Shown in pieces: positions 8,305 to 15,383 of a stretch of 64,000 nucleotides of DNA (position 1 is its first letter; the number at the start of each line of letters is the position of its first letter). The position numbers were made by a program, and so were the translations under genes. The notes beneath the pieces were generated by a model that saw only the letters and a list, made by a program, of their open reading frames with translations, searched no databases and had not been told where the DNA came from. Source of the stretch: Paenibacillus sp. FSL W8-0426 (lineage in GTDB: Bacteria; Bacillota; Bacilli; Paenibacillales; Paenibacillaceae); the NCBI RefSeq assembly GCF_037969725.1, contig NZ_CP150203.1, positions 1,132,001-1,196,000 on the forward strand, written 5' to 3'.

Positions 8305-8463
8305 GATGTCCAATATTAACAAACCAATTAGTTTGAATTAGATTGATTATGACAGAGTAAACCCACTAGAATCGTGTGCAAACACTAAGCGTATAAATCA
8401 GATGTGTTCTGATCAGCCTAGTGGTTCCTGTCATTCACATAACAATAGGCTAGAGTAATAACC

Positions 8464-8474
8464 TGTGGTATAAT
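8464..8474 (+). promoter_or_regulatory. extended -10 promoter of the type I toxin
   Basis: TGGTATAAT (TATAAT at 8469-8474) is an extended -10 element. No good -35 is seen. It would start RNA near 8481, about 20 bases before the GGGCGGTC element. Confidence 0.55.
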
Positions 8475-8500
8475 ATCCCTATCAACAGATTGGCTAATAT

Positions 8501-8627
8501 GGGCGGTCGGCTAGTCTCCCGGAAGGGAGGTGATGCCTTGTGACAGTATTTGAAGCACTTATGCTGATGCTAACCTTTGGTTCGCTGATCGTAGCGCTAC
8601 TGTCTAACAAAAAGAAATAGACCGCCC
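8501..8627 (+). promoter_or_regulatory. self-pairing elements of the toxin mRNA
   Basis: GGGCGGTC (8501-8508) is exactly complementary to GACCGCCC (8620-8627), which overlaps the stop codon, so the two ends of the toxin mRNA can pair. CTCCC (8516-8520) pairs with GGGAG (8525-8529) through a GGAA tetraloop and hides the ribosome site. Both are known ways of keeping type I toxin mRNAs silent until processed. Confidence 0.6.
8540..8620 (+). CDS. type I toxin, small holin-like hydrophobic peptide
   Basis: 26 residues from a GTG start six bases after GGGAGGTGA: (M)TVFEALMLMLTFGSLIVALL, then SNKKK. One membrane helix with a short polar N-terminus and a lysine tail matches the 'putative holin-like toxin' peptides of Bacillota (related to TxpA/BsrG-type toxins). 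These insert into the membrane when not held back by an antisense RNA. The mRNA carries ribosome-site-masking and end-to-end pairing elements, and a perfect terminator follows. Downstream sequence at 8618-8700 has the nested inverted repeats (TAGACCG/CGGTCTA) seen in such loci, so an antisense RNA is likely on the minus strand. The peptide family call is from pattern; toxicity is inferred. Confidence 0.75.
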   Translation: MTVFEALMLMLTFGSLIVALLSNKKK

Positions 8628-8693
8628 TCGGCAAAGGTGACGGTCTAAGTCTGCTACCTGTGTTCAGCCACCGCCCTTAGAAGCGGCTGTTGT

Positions 8694-8730
8694 AAAGAGT
8701 AGGGATGTTCGCGCATCCCTACTCTTTTTT
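8694..8730 (+). terminator. terminator of the toxin locus
   Basis: Perfect 14-base stem AAAGAGTAGGGATG / CATCCCTACTCTTT with loop TTCGCG, then more T. Confidence 0.85.
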
Positions 8731-8923
8731 ATTGTATCCTTGTTGACTATAGTTTAGCACAGTTTGATGCAAAAGTTAACTCTTTGCTGGTAATTATTGT
8801 CGCTCAGTTTTATGCAGAAAGGGAGATGAAAATGAAGGAAATCAAGTAAAACCGATTCGTCCAACAAAAGTCATTGTTAACAGTGAACAAGAGTATAGAG
8901 ATTTTGTTGACTTTGCCCATGGC

Positions 8924-9220
8924 GTGAATCAACCGTATGACCCAATCATTGAGAAAGTACGTGAAAGGCTCAAAAATCATGTTCGCATACCTAGAAGGGG
9001 AAGCATTGAACATCGCCTTATGCAAGAACTGGCGAACGGCTATCCAAATTTTAAGAATGCTATTGCTCGTGAGTTGGTTGACACTTACAATATCGATCCT
9101 GACCTAGCTACTAAATATGCTTTCATGCCTGAAATTGATAAAGAAATCATGGAAGATATTGCATGGCACAACATATGGGGCCAGAATATTGGGCTGATTC
9201 GGCAATGGATGAATTTGTGA
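8924..9220 (+). CDS. hypothetical protein, possibly frameshifted at its start
   Basis: 98 residues from GTG 8924, but the same frame is open back to about 8790 and reads 'KPIRPTKVIVNSEQEYRDFV' before the GTG, so the true protein is probably longer. An ATG at 8829 with GAAAGGGAG upstream is one base out of frame: adding one A to the AAAA run at 8832 would give a start MKNEGNQVKPIRP and a protein of about 130 residues. I do not recognise the family. It is helical and charged, with a Trp-rich end (WHNIWGQNIGLIRQWM). It is separated from the next open frame by one TGA in the same frame. Confidence 0.45.
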   Translation: MNQPYDPIIEKVRERLKNHVRIPRRGSIEHRLMQELANGYPNFKNAIARELVDTYNIDPDLATKYAFMPEIDKEIMEDIAWHNIWGQNIGLIRQWMNL

Positions 9221-9226
9221 GGTGAC

Positions 9227-9672
9227 TTGGTGTGCTTGCTTTTGAGGTGGTTAAATGAACATTGTGGATGTGACATGGATAAGGCGATGCGGGGAGATGT
9301 GAAGGAGCTAGAGAAAATGGAACAACACTTTGAACTGGAAACACAAAGAGTGCGGGAGCAATTGAAAATGAAGAATAGAATTAAAATTTCTGACAAACCA
9401 TTAACTAGATCCAAACTAGCCAATCCACACTCAAATGTTCCAATGTCTGAACGATTAGCAAAAAGAAATTCGATTGATCTCGAGACAACCACATTGTTGT
9501 TGATGTTAATGATGGTTTTGCAAGGATTATTCCAATTGATACTACTATAACTACCTACATAGAAAGTGAATACACAGAGTAATTTCTCAAAGAGACAAAC
9601 AGTAAGCCATCTGAAGCAGCAATAGAACGAAACAAGCAAGCACAAGCATTGTTACGTAGATTACAACGGTAA
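9227..9672 (+). pseudogene. decayed gene of unknown function
   Basis: The first frame (9227-9550) reads a charged helical segment (ELEKMEQHFELETQRVREQL) and then turns into improbable 'TTTLLLMLMMVLQ'. At 9484 the neighbouring frame gives far more protein-like text, 'DNHIVVDVNDGFARIIPIDT', continuing to TAA, then in the same frame 'KETNSKPSEAAIERNKQAQA' to a stop at 9670-9672. One frameshift near 9480 and one nonsense codon would explain the pattern. Family unknown. The start is uncertain: TTG 9227, GTG 9230 and ATG 9275 are all possible. Confidence 0.4.
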
Positions 9673-9680
9673 GGAGACAT

Positions 9681-9785
9681 ATGAAGACCCAAATGGCTTC
9701 CACTCCAACACTTGAAGGAAAGACACTAAACGTTTGCTGGACTCACTCCAAAGTAAGCCAACTGAACGATCACGCGAGGTCTTGA
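9681..9785 (+). CDS. possible 34-residue ORF, weak
   Basis: ATG 9681 follows AAGGAG by five bases and opens 34 codons (MKTQMASTPTLEGKTLNVCW...). In another frame the same DNA reads 'RLLDSLQSKPTERSREVLSL', which resembles the tail of the decayed gene just upstream. It is therefore more likely part of that decay than a real small gene. Between 9786 and 9923 I see no other feature. Confidence 0.2.
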   Translation: MKTQMASTPTLEGKTLNVCWTHSKVSQLNDHARS

Positions 9786-9923
9786 GTTTGCATCGGAGAC
9801 ACACTGCCTGCGAGTTGCACTTTCAATGTCTTCATACTGTCATTTGCAATTGGAACAATATAGATAAGACCTTTATTCAAAGTGAAAGCAAATGAGTGCG
9901 ATCATGCAAATTATCAGCAAGCC

Positions 9924-9955
9924 GTCGCACTCCGTATGGAGTGCGTGGATTGAAA
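9924..9955 (+). CRISPR. solitary CRISPR repeat
   Basis: One full repeat identical to the consensus of arrays 1 and 2, with neither leader similarity upstream nor a second repeat downstream. CAGCAAGCCG occurs immediately before it (9915-9924, sharing its last base) and again 80 bases later (9995-10004). It is a remnant or displaced repeat rather than a working array. Confidence 0.65.
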
Positions 9956-10063
9956 TCTAATATTGCCATCAGCCACTTTAATGGTTGGAGTCAGCAGCAA
10001 GCCGCTCAATAAACAGGAATTTCTCGTGAACGTGTCTCAATGGATTTGACTTTAATTGAATGA
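9956..10063 (+). pseudogene. fragment of a helix-turn-helix protein next to the solitary repeat
   Basis: In one frame the bases directly after the CRISPR repeat read 'SNIAISHFNGWSQQQAAQ', stop, 'TGISRERVSMDLTLIE', stop. Apart from the TAA this looks like a helix-turn-helix of the form 'GWSQQxAAxxTGISRERVS'. There is no start codon or ribosome site. The same DNA contains the promoter of the TetR gene that follows. Confidence 0.35.
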
Positions 10064-10077
10064 TCGTTTATTATTCA
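10046..10077 (+). promoter_or_regulatory. promoter and candidate operator of the TetR gene
   Basis: TTGACT (10046-10051), 17-base spacer, TATTAT (10069-10074). Overlapping it, TGAATGAT...ATTATTCA (10057-10077) is an imperfect palindrome. The perfect TGAATG-AA-CATTCA palindrome at 10680 shares its half-site. Confidence 0.6.
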
Positions 10078-10080
10078 GCC

Positions 10081-10653
10081 ATGAGATATAAGGACAAAAA
10101 TAAAAATGAAGCTATTTTTCAAGCAACCATTCAACTTTTGAACGAGATCGGCTTCTCTGAAATTTCCATGTCTAAAATTGCCAAACGGGCTCAGGTATCA
10201 CCAGGAACGATTTATGTTTACTTCGAAAACAAGGAGGACATGCTGAGGAAGCTGTTTTTGAACGTCGAGCAAAAGATTAGTTCGAGTATGTTCCAGGGTG
10301 TCCATCATCCAATGCCGGTCAAGGAAAGATTTGAACGGATTATGAGCAACTATATTGAATTCATTCTTAACCATAAAGATGAATTTCTCTTCTATGAACA
10401 ATTTTGCAATTCACCGCTTGTCGAAAATTTGTTTCTAGAAGACTCCAGTTTGATGTTCCAGCCTTTTTATACATTGATTGAGGAAGGCAAAGAACAGAAG
10501 TTGCTTAAAGATTACGATACCATGCTGCTATTAGTTTTGATTTATGCTCCTGTTACCGAACTGGCCAAGCAATATTACAGAAAAGAATTTGAATTTAATG
10601 ATAAAAATGTGAAGGACTTGATTCAATCGAGTTGGGACGCTGTTAAAGCATAA
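10081..10653 (+). CDS. TetR/AcrR family regulator
   Basis: 190 residues from ATG 10081 (MRYKDKNKNEAIFQATIQLL). The helix-turn-helix lies at about 25-50 (SKIAKRAQVSPGTIYVYF). The earlier in-frame ATG at 10060 lies inside the promoter. The expected RNA start falls at or next to 10081 and no ribosome site is seen, so the mRNA may be leaderless. It probably represses itself through the TGAATG sites at 10057 and 10680, and by position also the metallo-beta-lactamase gene downstream. The C-terminal domain is helical, as in the family. Confidence 0.85.
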   Translation: MRYKDKNKNEAIFQATIQLLNEIGFSEISMSKIAKRAQVSPGTIYVYFENKEDMLRKLFLNVEQKISSSMFQGVHHPMPVKERFERIMSNYIEFILNHKDEFLFYEQFCNSPLVENLFLEDSSLMFQPFYTLIEEGKEQKLLKDYDTMLLLVLIYAPVTELAKQYYRKEFEFNDKNVKDLIQSSWDAVKA

Positions 10654-10679
10654 GAGTCCTTCTTTTTTTAATTTTAAAA

Positions 10680-10693
10680 TGAATGAACATTCA
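10680..10693. promoter_or_regulatory. TGAATG palindrome between TetR and the MBL gene
   Basis: TGAATG-AA-CATTCA, perfect six-base arms, 27 bases after the TetR stop codon and 43 before the next start. Same half-site as over the TetR promoter. Confidence 0.45.
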
Positions 10694-10735
10694 ATTTTTT
10701 ATTAATTTCAATAAACCATTTGAGAGTTGATACCT

Positions 10736-11758
10736 ATGTCCAGTAAGAGAAGAACGGAATATCAAACATCCAAAAACTTCGTAAACGGGAGATTTAAATA
10801 TCCTGTTGAAACGCGTGTCGATTATAGCATGAAGGCTTTACTCCCAATCCTTCGGCAATATATCAAAGGCAATCCTAGGGCACGGCCGAAAGAAATACTC
10901 CCGGTACAGCGAATCGTCACACCTTTATCAAAGGAAGATGTTAATAAAACGGCAGTTACATGGCTCGGGCACTCTACATCGTTAATTCAGCTGGATGGAC
11001 AGCTGTTGCTGTTAGATCCGATATTCGAGCCCTATTCCTCTCCTTTCAGGTTTGGCGGCAGACGTTATAGCGAACAACTGCCCATTGAAATCGAAGATCT
11101 GCCGCAGATTGATGCGGTGCTCATCTCACATGATCATTATGATCATCTGGATTACCGGTCGATCCGGAGATTAAAGGATAAAGTGAGAACATTTCATGTT
11201 CCCCTTGGGGTTGGCAGTCATTTGGAAAGATAGGGTGTTGCTCCTGAGAAGATTGTGGAGCTTGATTGGTGGAAGGAAGCCAGGTTTGAAGGTCTGAAAT
11301 TTCGCTGTACACCGGCAAAACATTCCTCGGGACGAGGTGTTTCTAAGCAAAATACCACATTGTGGTGTTCGTGGATTATCGAAGGAAAACATACAAAGAT
11401 ATTTTACAGCGGGGATAGCGGCTACGGTCCTCACTTTAAAGAGATAGGTAATCATTATGGTCCTTTTGATCTGACACTATTCGAGGCCGGACAATACGAC
11501 AACAGCGGGTGGTGGCCACTGCATATGCTCCCCGAGGAGACGGTTCAAGCCCACATTGAACTTCAAGGTAACTTATTGCTCCCGGTTCATTGGGGCGCAT
11601 TTACACTCGCGTTCCATGACTGGGATGAACCGATCAAACGTGTTCTCAAGGCTGCGTCTGAAAGAAACGTTGTCATCGCGGTACCTCGCATAGGCGAAAG
11701 TGTTGAGATTGGTTCTTCTGAAATACCGTCGGTTCCATGGTGGAGAGATATTAATTAA
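10736..11758 (+). pseudogene. metallo-beta-lactamase fold hydrolase interrupted by one TAG
   Basis: One frame reads through 340 codons except for a single TAG at 11231-11233. Before it: '...VTWLGHSTSLIQLDGQLLLL' and the metal motif SHDHYDHLD. After it: 'APEKIVELDWWKEARFEGLK', the 'YSGDSGYG' motif and 'LPVHWGAFTLAFHDWDEP'. This is the layout of the NAPE-PLD/UlaG-like branch of the fold, cytoplasmic phosphodiester or lactone hydrolases. The TAG stands where the family usually has Trp (HLERW-G), so a single G-to-A change is the simplest cause. The rest of the gene shows no decay, so the change is recent, or the codon is a sequencing error. The ATG at 10736 is preferred over TTG 10727. Confidence 0.75.
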
Positions 11759-11864
11759 AGGGGATGATTCATGAAAAAAGCGGCGTATCCACGAAGATCA
11801 TTTTCTTATAAAAAATGATAGATTTTCAGTTTGAAAAAAGAATAACGATTATTAGGAGGCATAT

Positions 11865-12914
11865 ATGAAATACTATTTCTTAGGAAAAAGCGGATTACGC
11901 GTCTCGGAGCTTGCCCTTGGCACCATGACTTTCGGTACGGATTGGGGATGGGGCGCAGGCACGGATGAAGCCCAGAACATGCTGGACATTTATCTCGACC
12001 GGGGTGGAAATTTTGTCGATACGGCCAGTGGATACACGAACGGAAGCTCGGAAAACATGTTGGGTGAAATTTTGGGCGAGCGTCGTAAGCGCATCGTGCT
12101 TGCCACGAAATATACGATGAATACGCATCAAGGCGACCCGAATGCAGGCGGAAATCACAGAAAAAGCATGATTCGCTCGGTTGAAACAAGTTTGTCGCGA
12201 ATGAAAACGGATTATATCGACCTGCTGTATCTACACTCCTGGGACAACACGACGCCGGTTGAGGAAGTGCTGCGCGCTATGGATGATCTTGTACGAGCGG
12301 GCAAGGTGCTTTATGTAGGGATATCGGATACGCCGGCCTGGCAGATTTCGCGGATGCAGACGATCGCCGACCTGAGAGGGTGGTCGCCTCTGGTTGCCCT
12401 GCAAAATGAACACAGTCTGATCGAGCGAACGTCGGAAAGAGAGCTCACTCCGATGGCTCAGGAGATGGGGCTTGGGGTTGTTGCCTGGTCGCCGCTGGCC
12501 AACGGTCTTTTGACCGGAAAATATTCAAGAGAGGATTTGCAGCAGCCAAGCAAGGAATCCGAAGGCTGGAGCTCGCGGGTAACCATGATGGCTAACCATG
12601 GTATGCTGAATGAGCGGGTATTTAATATTGTGGATGAAGTCAAAAAAGTAGCAGATGAAGTGAATGCTCCGGCAGCGCATGTAGCGTTGGCATGGCTGAG
12701 AGCACAATCGTCCGTGACATCCATTTTGCTGGGGGCAAGCAAAGCCGGACAGCTTGAAAGCAATTTGGATATGCTTGATGTGCAGCTTACGGAGGAACAA
12801 CTGCAAAGGCTCGACACGGTAAGCGCGATTGAGCTCGGCTTTCCTCATAAATATTTAAATGATCCCGCAAATCTGTGGGGAGTCTTTGGTGGCGTAGCCG
12901 TCGAGCGCCGCTAA
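11865..12914 (+). CDS. aldo/keto reductase
   Basis: 349 residues, AGGAGG eight bases before ATG 11865. It is a TIM-barrel NADPH-dependent oxidoreductase with the catalytic tetrad at Asp52, Tyr57, Lys82 and His124, and the cofactor-binding 'LGAS' segment near the C-terminus. Related to the YcsN/YajO-type family (general aldehyde and ketone reduction, cytoplasmic). It follows the broken hydrolase gene by 106 bases, with an ATCATTTT/AAAATGAT hairpin at 11797-11819 in between. It ends towards a shared terminator with the chemotaxis gene. Substrate not predictable. Confidence 0.9.
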   Translation: MKYYFLGKSGLRVSELALGTMTFGTDWGWGAGTDEAQNMLDIYLDRGGNFVDTASGYTNGSSENMLGEILGERRKRIVLATKYTMNTHQGDPNAGGNHRKSMIRSVETSLSRMKTDYIDLLYLHSWDNTTPVEEVLRAMDDLVRAGKVLYVGISDTPAWQISRMQTIADLRGWSPLVALQNEHSLIERTSERELTPMAQEMGLGVVAWSPLANGLLTGKYSREDLQQPSKESEGWSSRVTMMANHGMLNERVFNIVDEVKKVADEVNAPAAHVALAWLRAQSSVTSILLGASKAGQLESNLDMLDVQLTEEQLQRLDTVSAIELGFPHKYLNDPANLWGVFGGVAVERR

Positions 12915-13110
12915 GATATGTCCAAACACCTTCAAGTGATGGTTACCATGTCGTGGGTATTCAATTTCTTTGGTCATCCCGAGTGCAAGGTTTAAACTTT
13001 GAAGCTGATAAAGCTAAGCTCTAATCTTCCTTGTCCCGATCGTACCCTGCAAGAACGTATGAATTGTACAACCTACTCAGTCGCAATTCCCAGGCACCAG
13101 CAACCAACAA

Positions 13111-13156
13111 AAAAACCAAGGCATCGAGTCAACAACTCAGATGCCTTGGTTTTTTG
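13111..13156. terminator. bidirectional terminator
   Basis: AAAAACCAAGGCATC pairs with GATGCCTTGGTTTTT, with an inner GAGT/ACTC stem. A run before and T run after serve both convergent genes. Confidence 0.85.
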
Positions 13157-13195
13157 CGTAATAATGGTCTTCTTTTTTGGTCGGTTAGAAACTGA

Positions 13196-14962
13196 TCAGT
13201 TTCCTTTTACCTTAAAGAACGAAATCAGTTCCTGCAGCTGCTCCGAAACCGCGGACAGCTCGTCGGAAGCCGTGACGATGGAGGCCATGGAGGCTTCCTG
13301 CTCGGCCACGGATTGCTCGATCTGTTTCGTGCTGCTTGCCGCCTTGCTGACGCTCGAGGACAGTTCATCCGCCGTGGCGGACATTTGCTCCGTGCTGGCC
13401 GAAATTTCTTGGGTGGAGCTGGAGATGTCCTGAATCTGATTGGCGACTTTGCCCGTCGCAGACAGGATATCCTCGAAGAATACGCCGGTTTCGCTAGTCA
13501 CGCTCATCCCTTTTTCAACCTCTTGGGAACCGAGCTGCATCGCTTCGGCCGACTGCAAGATGTCTCTCTGGATCTCGTCGATCAGAGCACGGATCTGCGT
13601 GGCTGATTCCTGAGATTGTTCTGCAAGTTTCCGGACTTCTCCGGCCACCACCGCAAATCCTCTGCCTTCTTCGCCGACGCGCGCCGCTTCGATGGAGGCG
13701 TTCAGGGCAAGCAGGTTGGTTTGCCCGGCAATGTCGGTAATGATATTGACGATGCTGCTAATCTCGTTGGAACGATTCTCCAGGGATTGGATGGACGCGT
13801 ACGTGTTCTGTACCGCGCCGGATATCAGGCGCATCTGATCAATGACTTGCTGCATGATCTCATGGCCGGAATTGGAGCGCTGCTCCATGGTCAGCGCTTC
13901 GTCGGCCGCGTCTGCCGAGCTGCTGGCGATCGTCTGCACCACTGTGGACATTTCGGTCATGGCACGGGCGCTTTCTACGGTAGCCAGATTTTGTGAGCGG
14001 AGTCCCGCAGAGATTTCCCGGATGTTGCTGCTGATCGATTGAATGTTTTCGTTGTTCGCGGCTGAGATCTCCAACAGCTTTTTGGACGAGTCCGAGAGGT
14101 GGCCCGACGTCGTTTTTACCTTGAACATCGTGTTGTTGATGCGTTCGATCATCGTATTGAATTTTTCGTTGATAATGCCTAGATCGTCCCGCCCCGTTGG
14201 AATGGATACGTCCAGGTTGCCCGTGCTGACTTCTTCGATGCCCTTCATCAGGTTGCGGATCGGACGCAGCGTCTTTTTCAACAGAACGTACTGAAGCACC
14301 ATGAACAGGAGCAGGAAGCCGATAAGGAACATCAAACCGTATGTAAGCAGTTTGTCCAGTCCTTTCGGAACTGCGCTGGCATCTACGTCGAAAAAGAGAG
14401 CGGCGTAAATGGATCCGTCGGCATTGTTGATCGGATACATCAAGGTGGTCCATGTTCCATATTCATCCGTATAGAAATCGCTGAAGGCCGGTTTGCCGTC
14501 GATCTTCATTTGTTCCAGGACAACGACGTTATTTTCGGGAAGAGGGTACATGGCGCCTGCGGCCAGATTGCTCTCCTCAAAGGGCTCCAACAAATTGGTA
14601 GGAACCGCAATAATGGACGTGCCGTTACCTTGCTCCAGTTCCGAACCGAAAATGTACGCTTGCGCGATGTTTGGATAAAACTCATGGATGGAGTCCAGAT
14701 ACGTTCTAAGTTCCGATTGTACGGGACCGGAATAACTTTTTTCGTTGACAGCCTCGGCGACTTTGCCGGTGTCCAGGTCGTTGTACCATTTTTCGGTAAT
14801 GACGGTGGCCTGGTCGTGCAGCTGTTCAACCAAAATACTTTTTTGCAGCTGATATGCTGCCGTAATCAGGATTATACCGATCAGCGTGATGCTGCCGAAC
14901 GAGATGATCAGGTTTTTTGCGAAAAATGGAAGGGTACTCCATCGAAACTTTGCAAACAACAT
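13196..14962 (-). CDS. methyl-accepting chemotaxis protein
   Basis: 588 residues from ATG 14962 with AGAGGAGTG upstream. Membrane helix 1 at about 15-38, an extracytoplasmic sensor of about 160 residues (dCache-like but short), and helix 2 near 205-230 followed by HAMP ('[20 protein letters not shown]'). The cytoplasmic signalling domain carries the conserved hairpin tip '[20 protein letters not shown]'. It should relay a chemical signal to CheA/CheW. No chemotaxis partner genes are nearby, as is usual for receptor genes in this group. Ligand unknown. Confidence 0.93.
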   Translation of the reverse strand: MLFAKFRWSTLPFFAKNLIISFGSITLIGIILITAAYQLQKSILVEQLHDQATVITEKWYNDLDTGKVAEAVNEKSYSGPVQSELRTYLDSIHEFYPNIAQAYIFGSELEQGNGTSIIAVPTNLLEPFEESNLAAGAMYPLPENNVVVLEQMKIDGKPAFSDFYTDEYGTWTTLMYPINNADGSIYAALFFDVDASAVPKGLDKLLTYGLMFLIGFLLLFMVLQYVLLKKTLRPIRNLMKGIEEVSTGNLDVSIPTGRDDLGIINEKFNTMIERINNTMFKVKTTSGHLSDSSKKLLEISAANNENIQSISSNIREISAGLRSQNLATVESARAMTEMSTVVQTIASSSADAADEALTMEQRSNSGHEIMQQVIDQMRLISGAVQNTYASIQSLENRSNEISSIVNIITDIAGQTNLLALNASIEAARVGEEGRGFAVVAGEVRKLAEQSQESATQIRALIDEIQRDILQSAEAMQLGSQEVEKGMSVTSETGVFFEDILSATGKVANQIQDISSSTQEISASTEQMSATADELSSSVSKAASSTKQIEQSVAEQEASMASIVTASDELSAVSEQLQELISFFKVKGN

Positions 14963-15383
14963 GGTTCACTCCTCTTAGTTTGTATTTGTCGAATTTTCAT
15001 GTTTGTGCAATTTGCTTATTCCTATCCATGATGGAAGTATTATACGTGTTCATATTATATTTCCCATATATTTCATTTGGAGGGGGTATATTTAACTAAA
15101 ATAAGCTGTACAAACATGAGGCATTCATGAAATATATCGGATGCTGAGTGACTTTTATGTTAGTTTTGGAATGAAAAGGGTGCTAAAGGACCAACATTTG
15201 GAACGCATTTTCCGCGTTTCTTTCACATTTATGTTTATTAATGAATATTTGCGCAAATCTCAGGTATTAAATTTACAACGATTAATCTCCTCATCGATTT
15301 AAGATTCATTCAAGGTTTGTCTCCTAGACTGGGTATATAAGCCAATGTTTTGCTTACAGAAACCAAAAGGGAGGACTTGATTC
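14963..15383. other. 421-base intergenic region between divergent genes
   Basis: AT-rich and without an open frame of interest. It must hold the promoters of the chemotaxis receptor (minus) and of the CotH-like gene (plus). I see no convincing -35/-10 pair, operator or hairpin. Confidence 0.4.
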
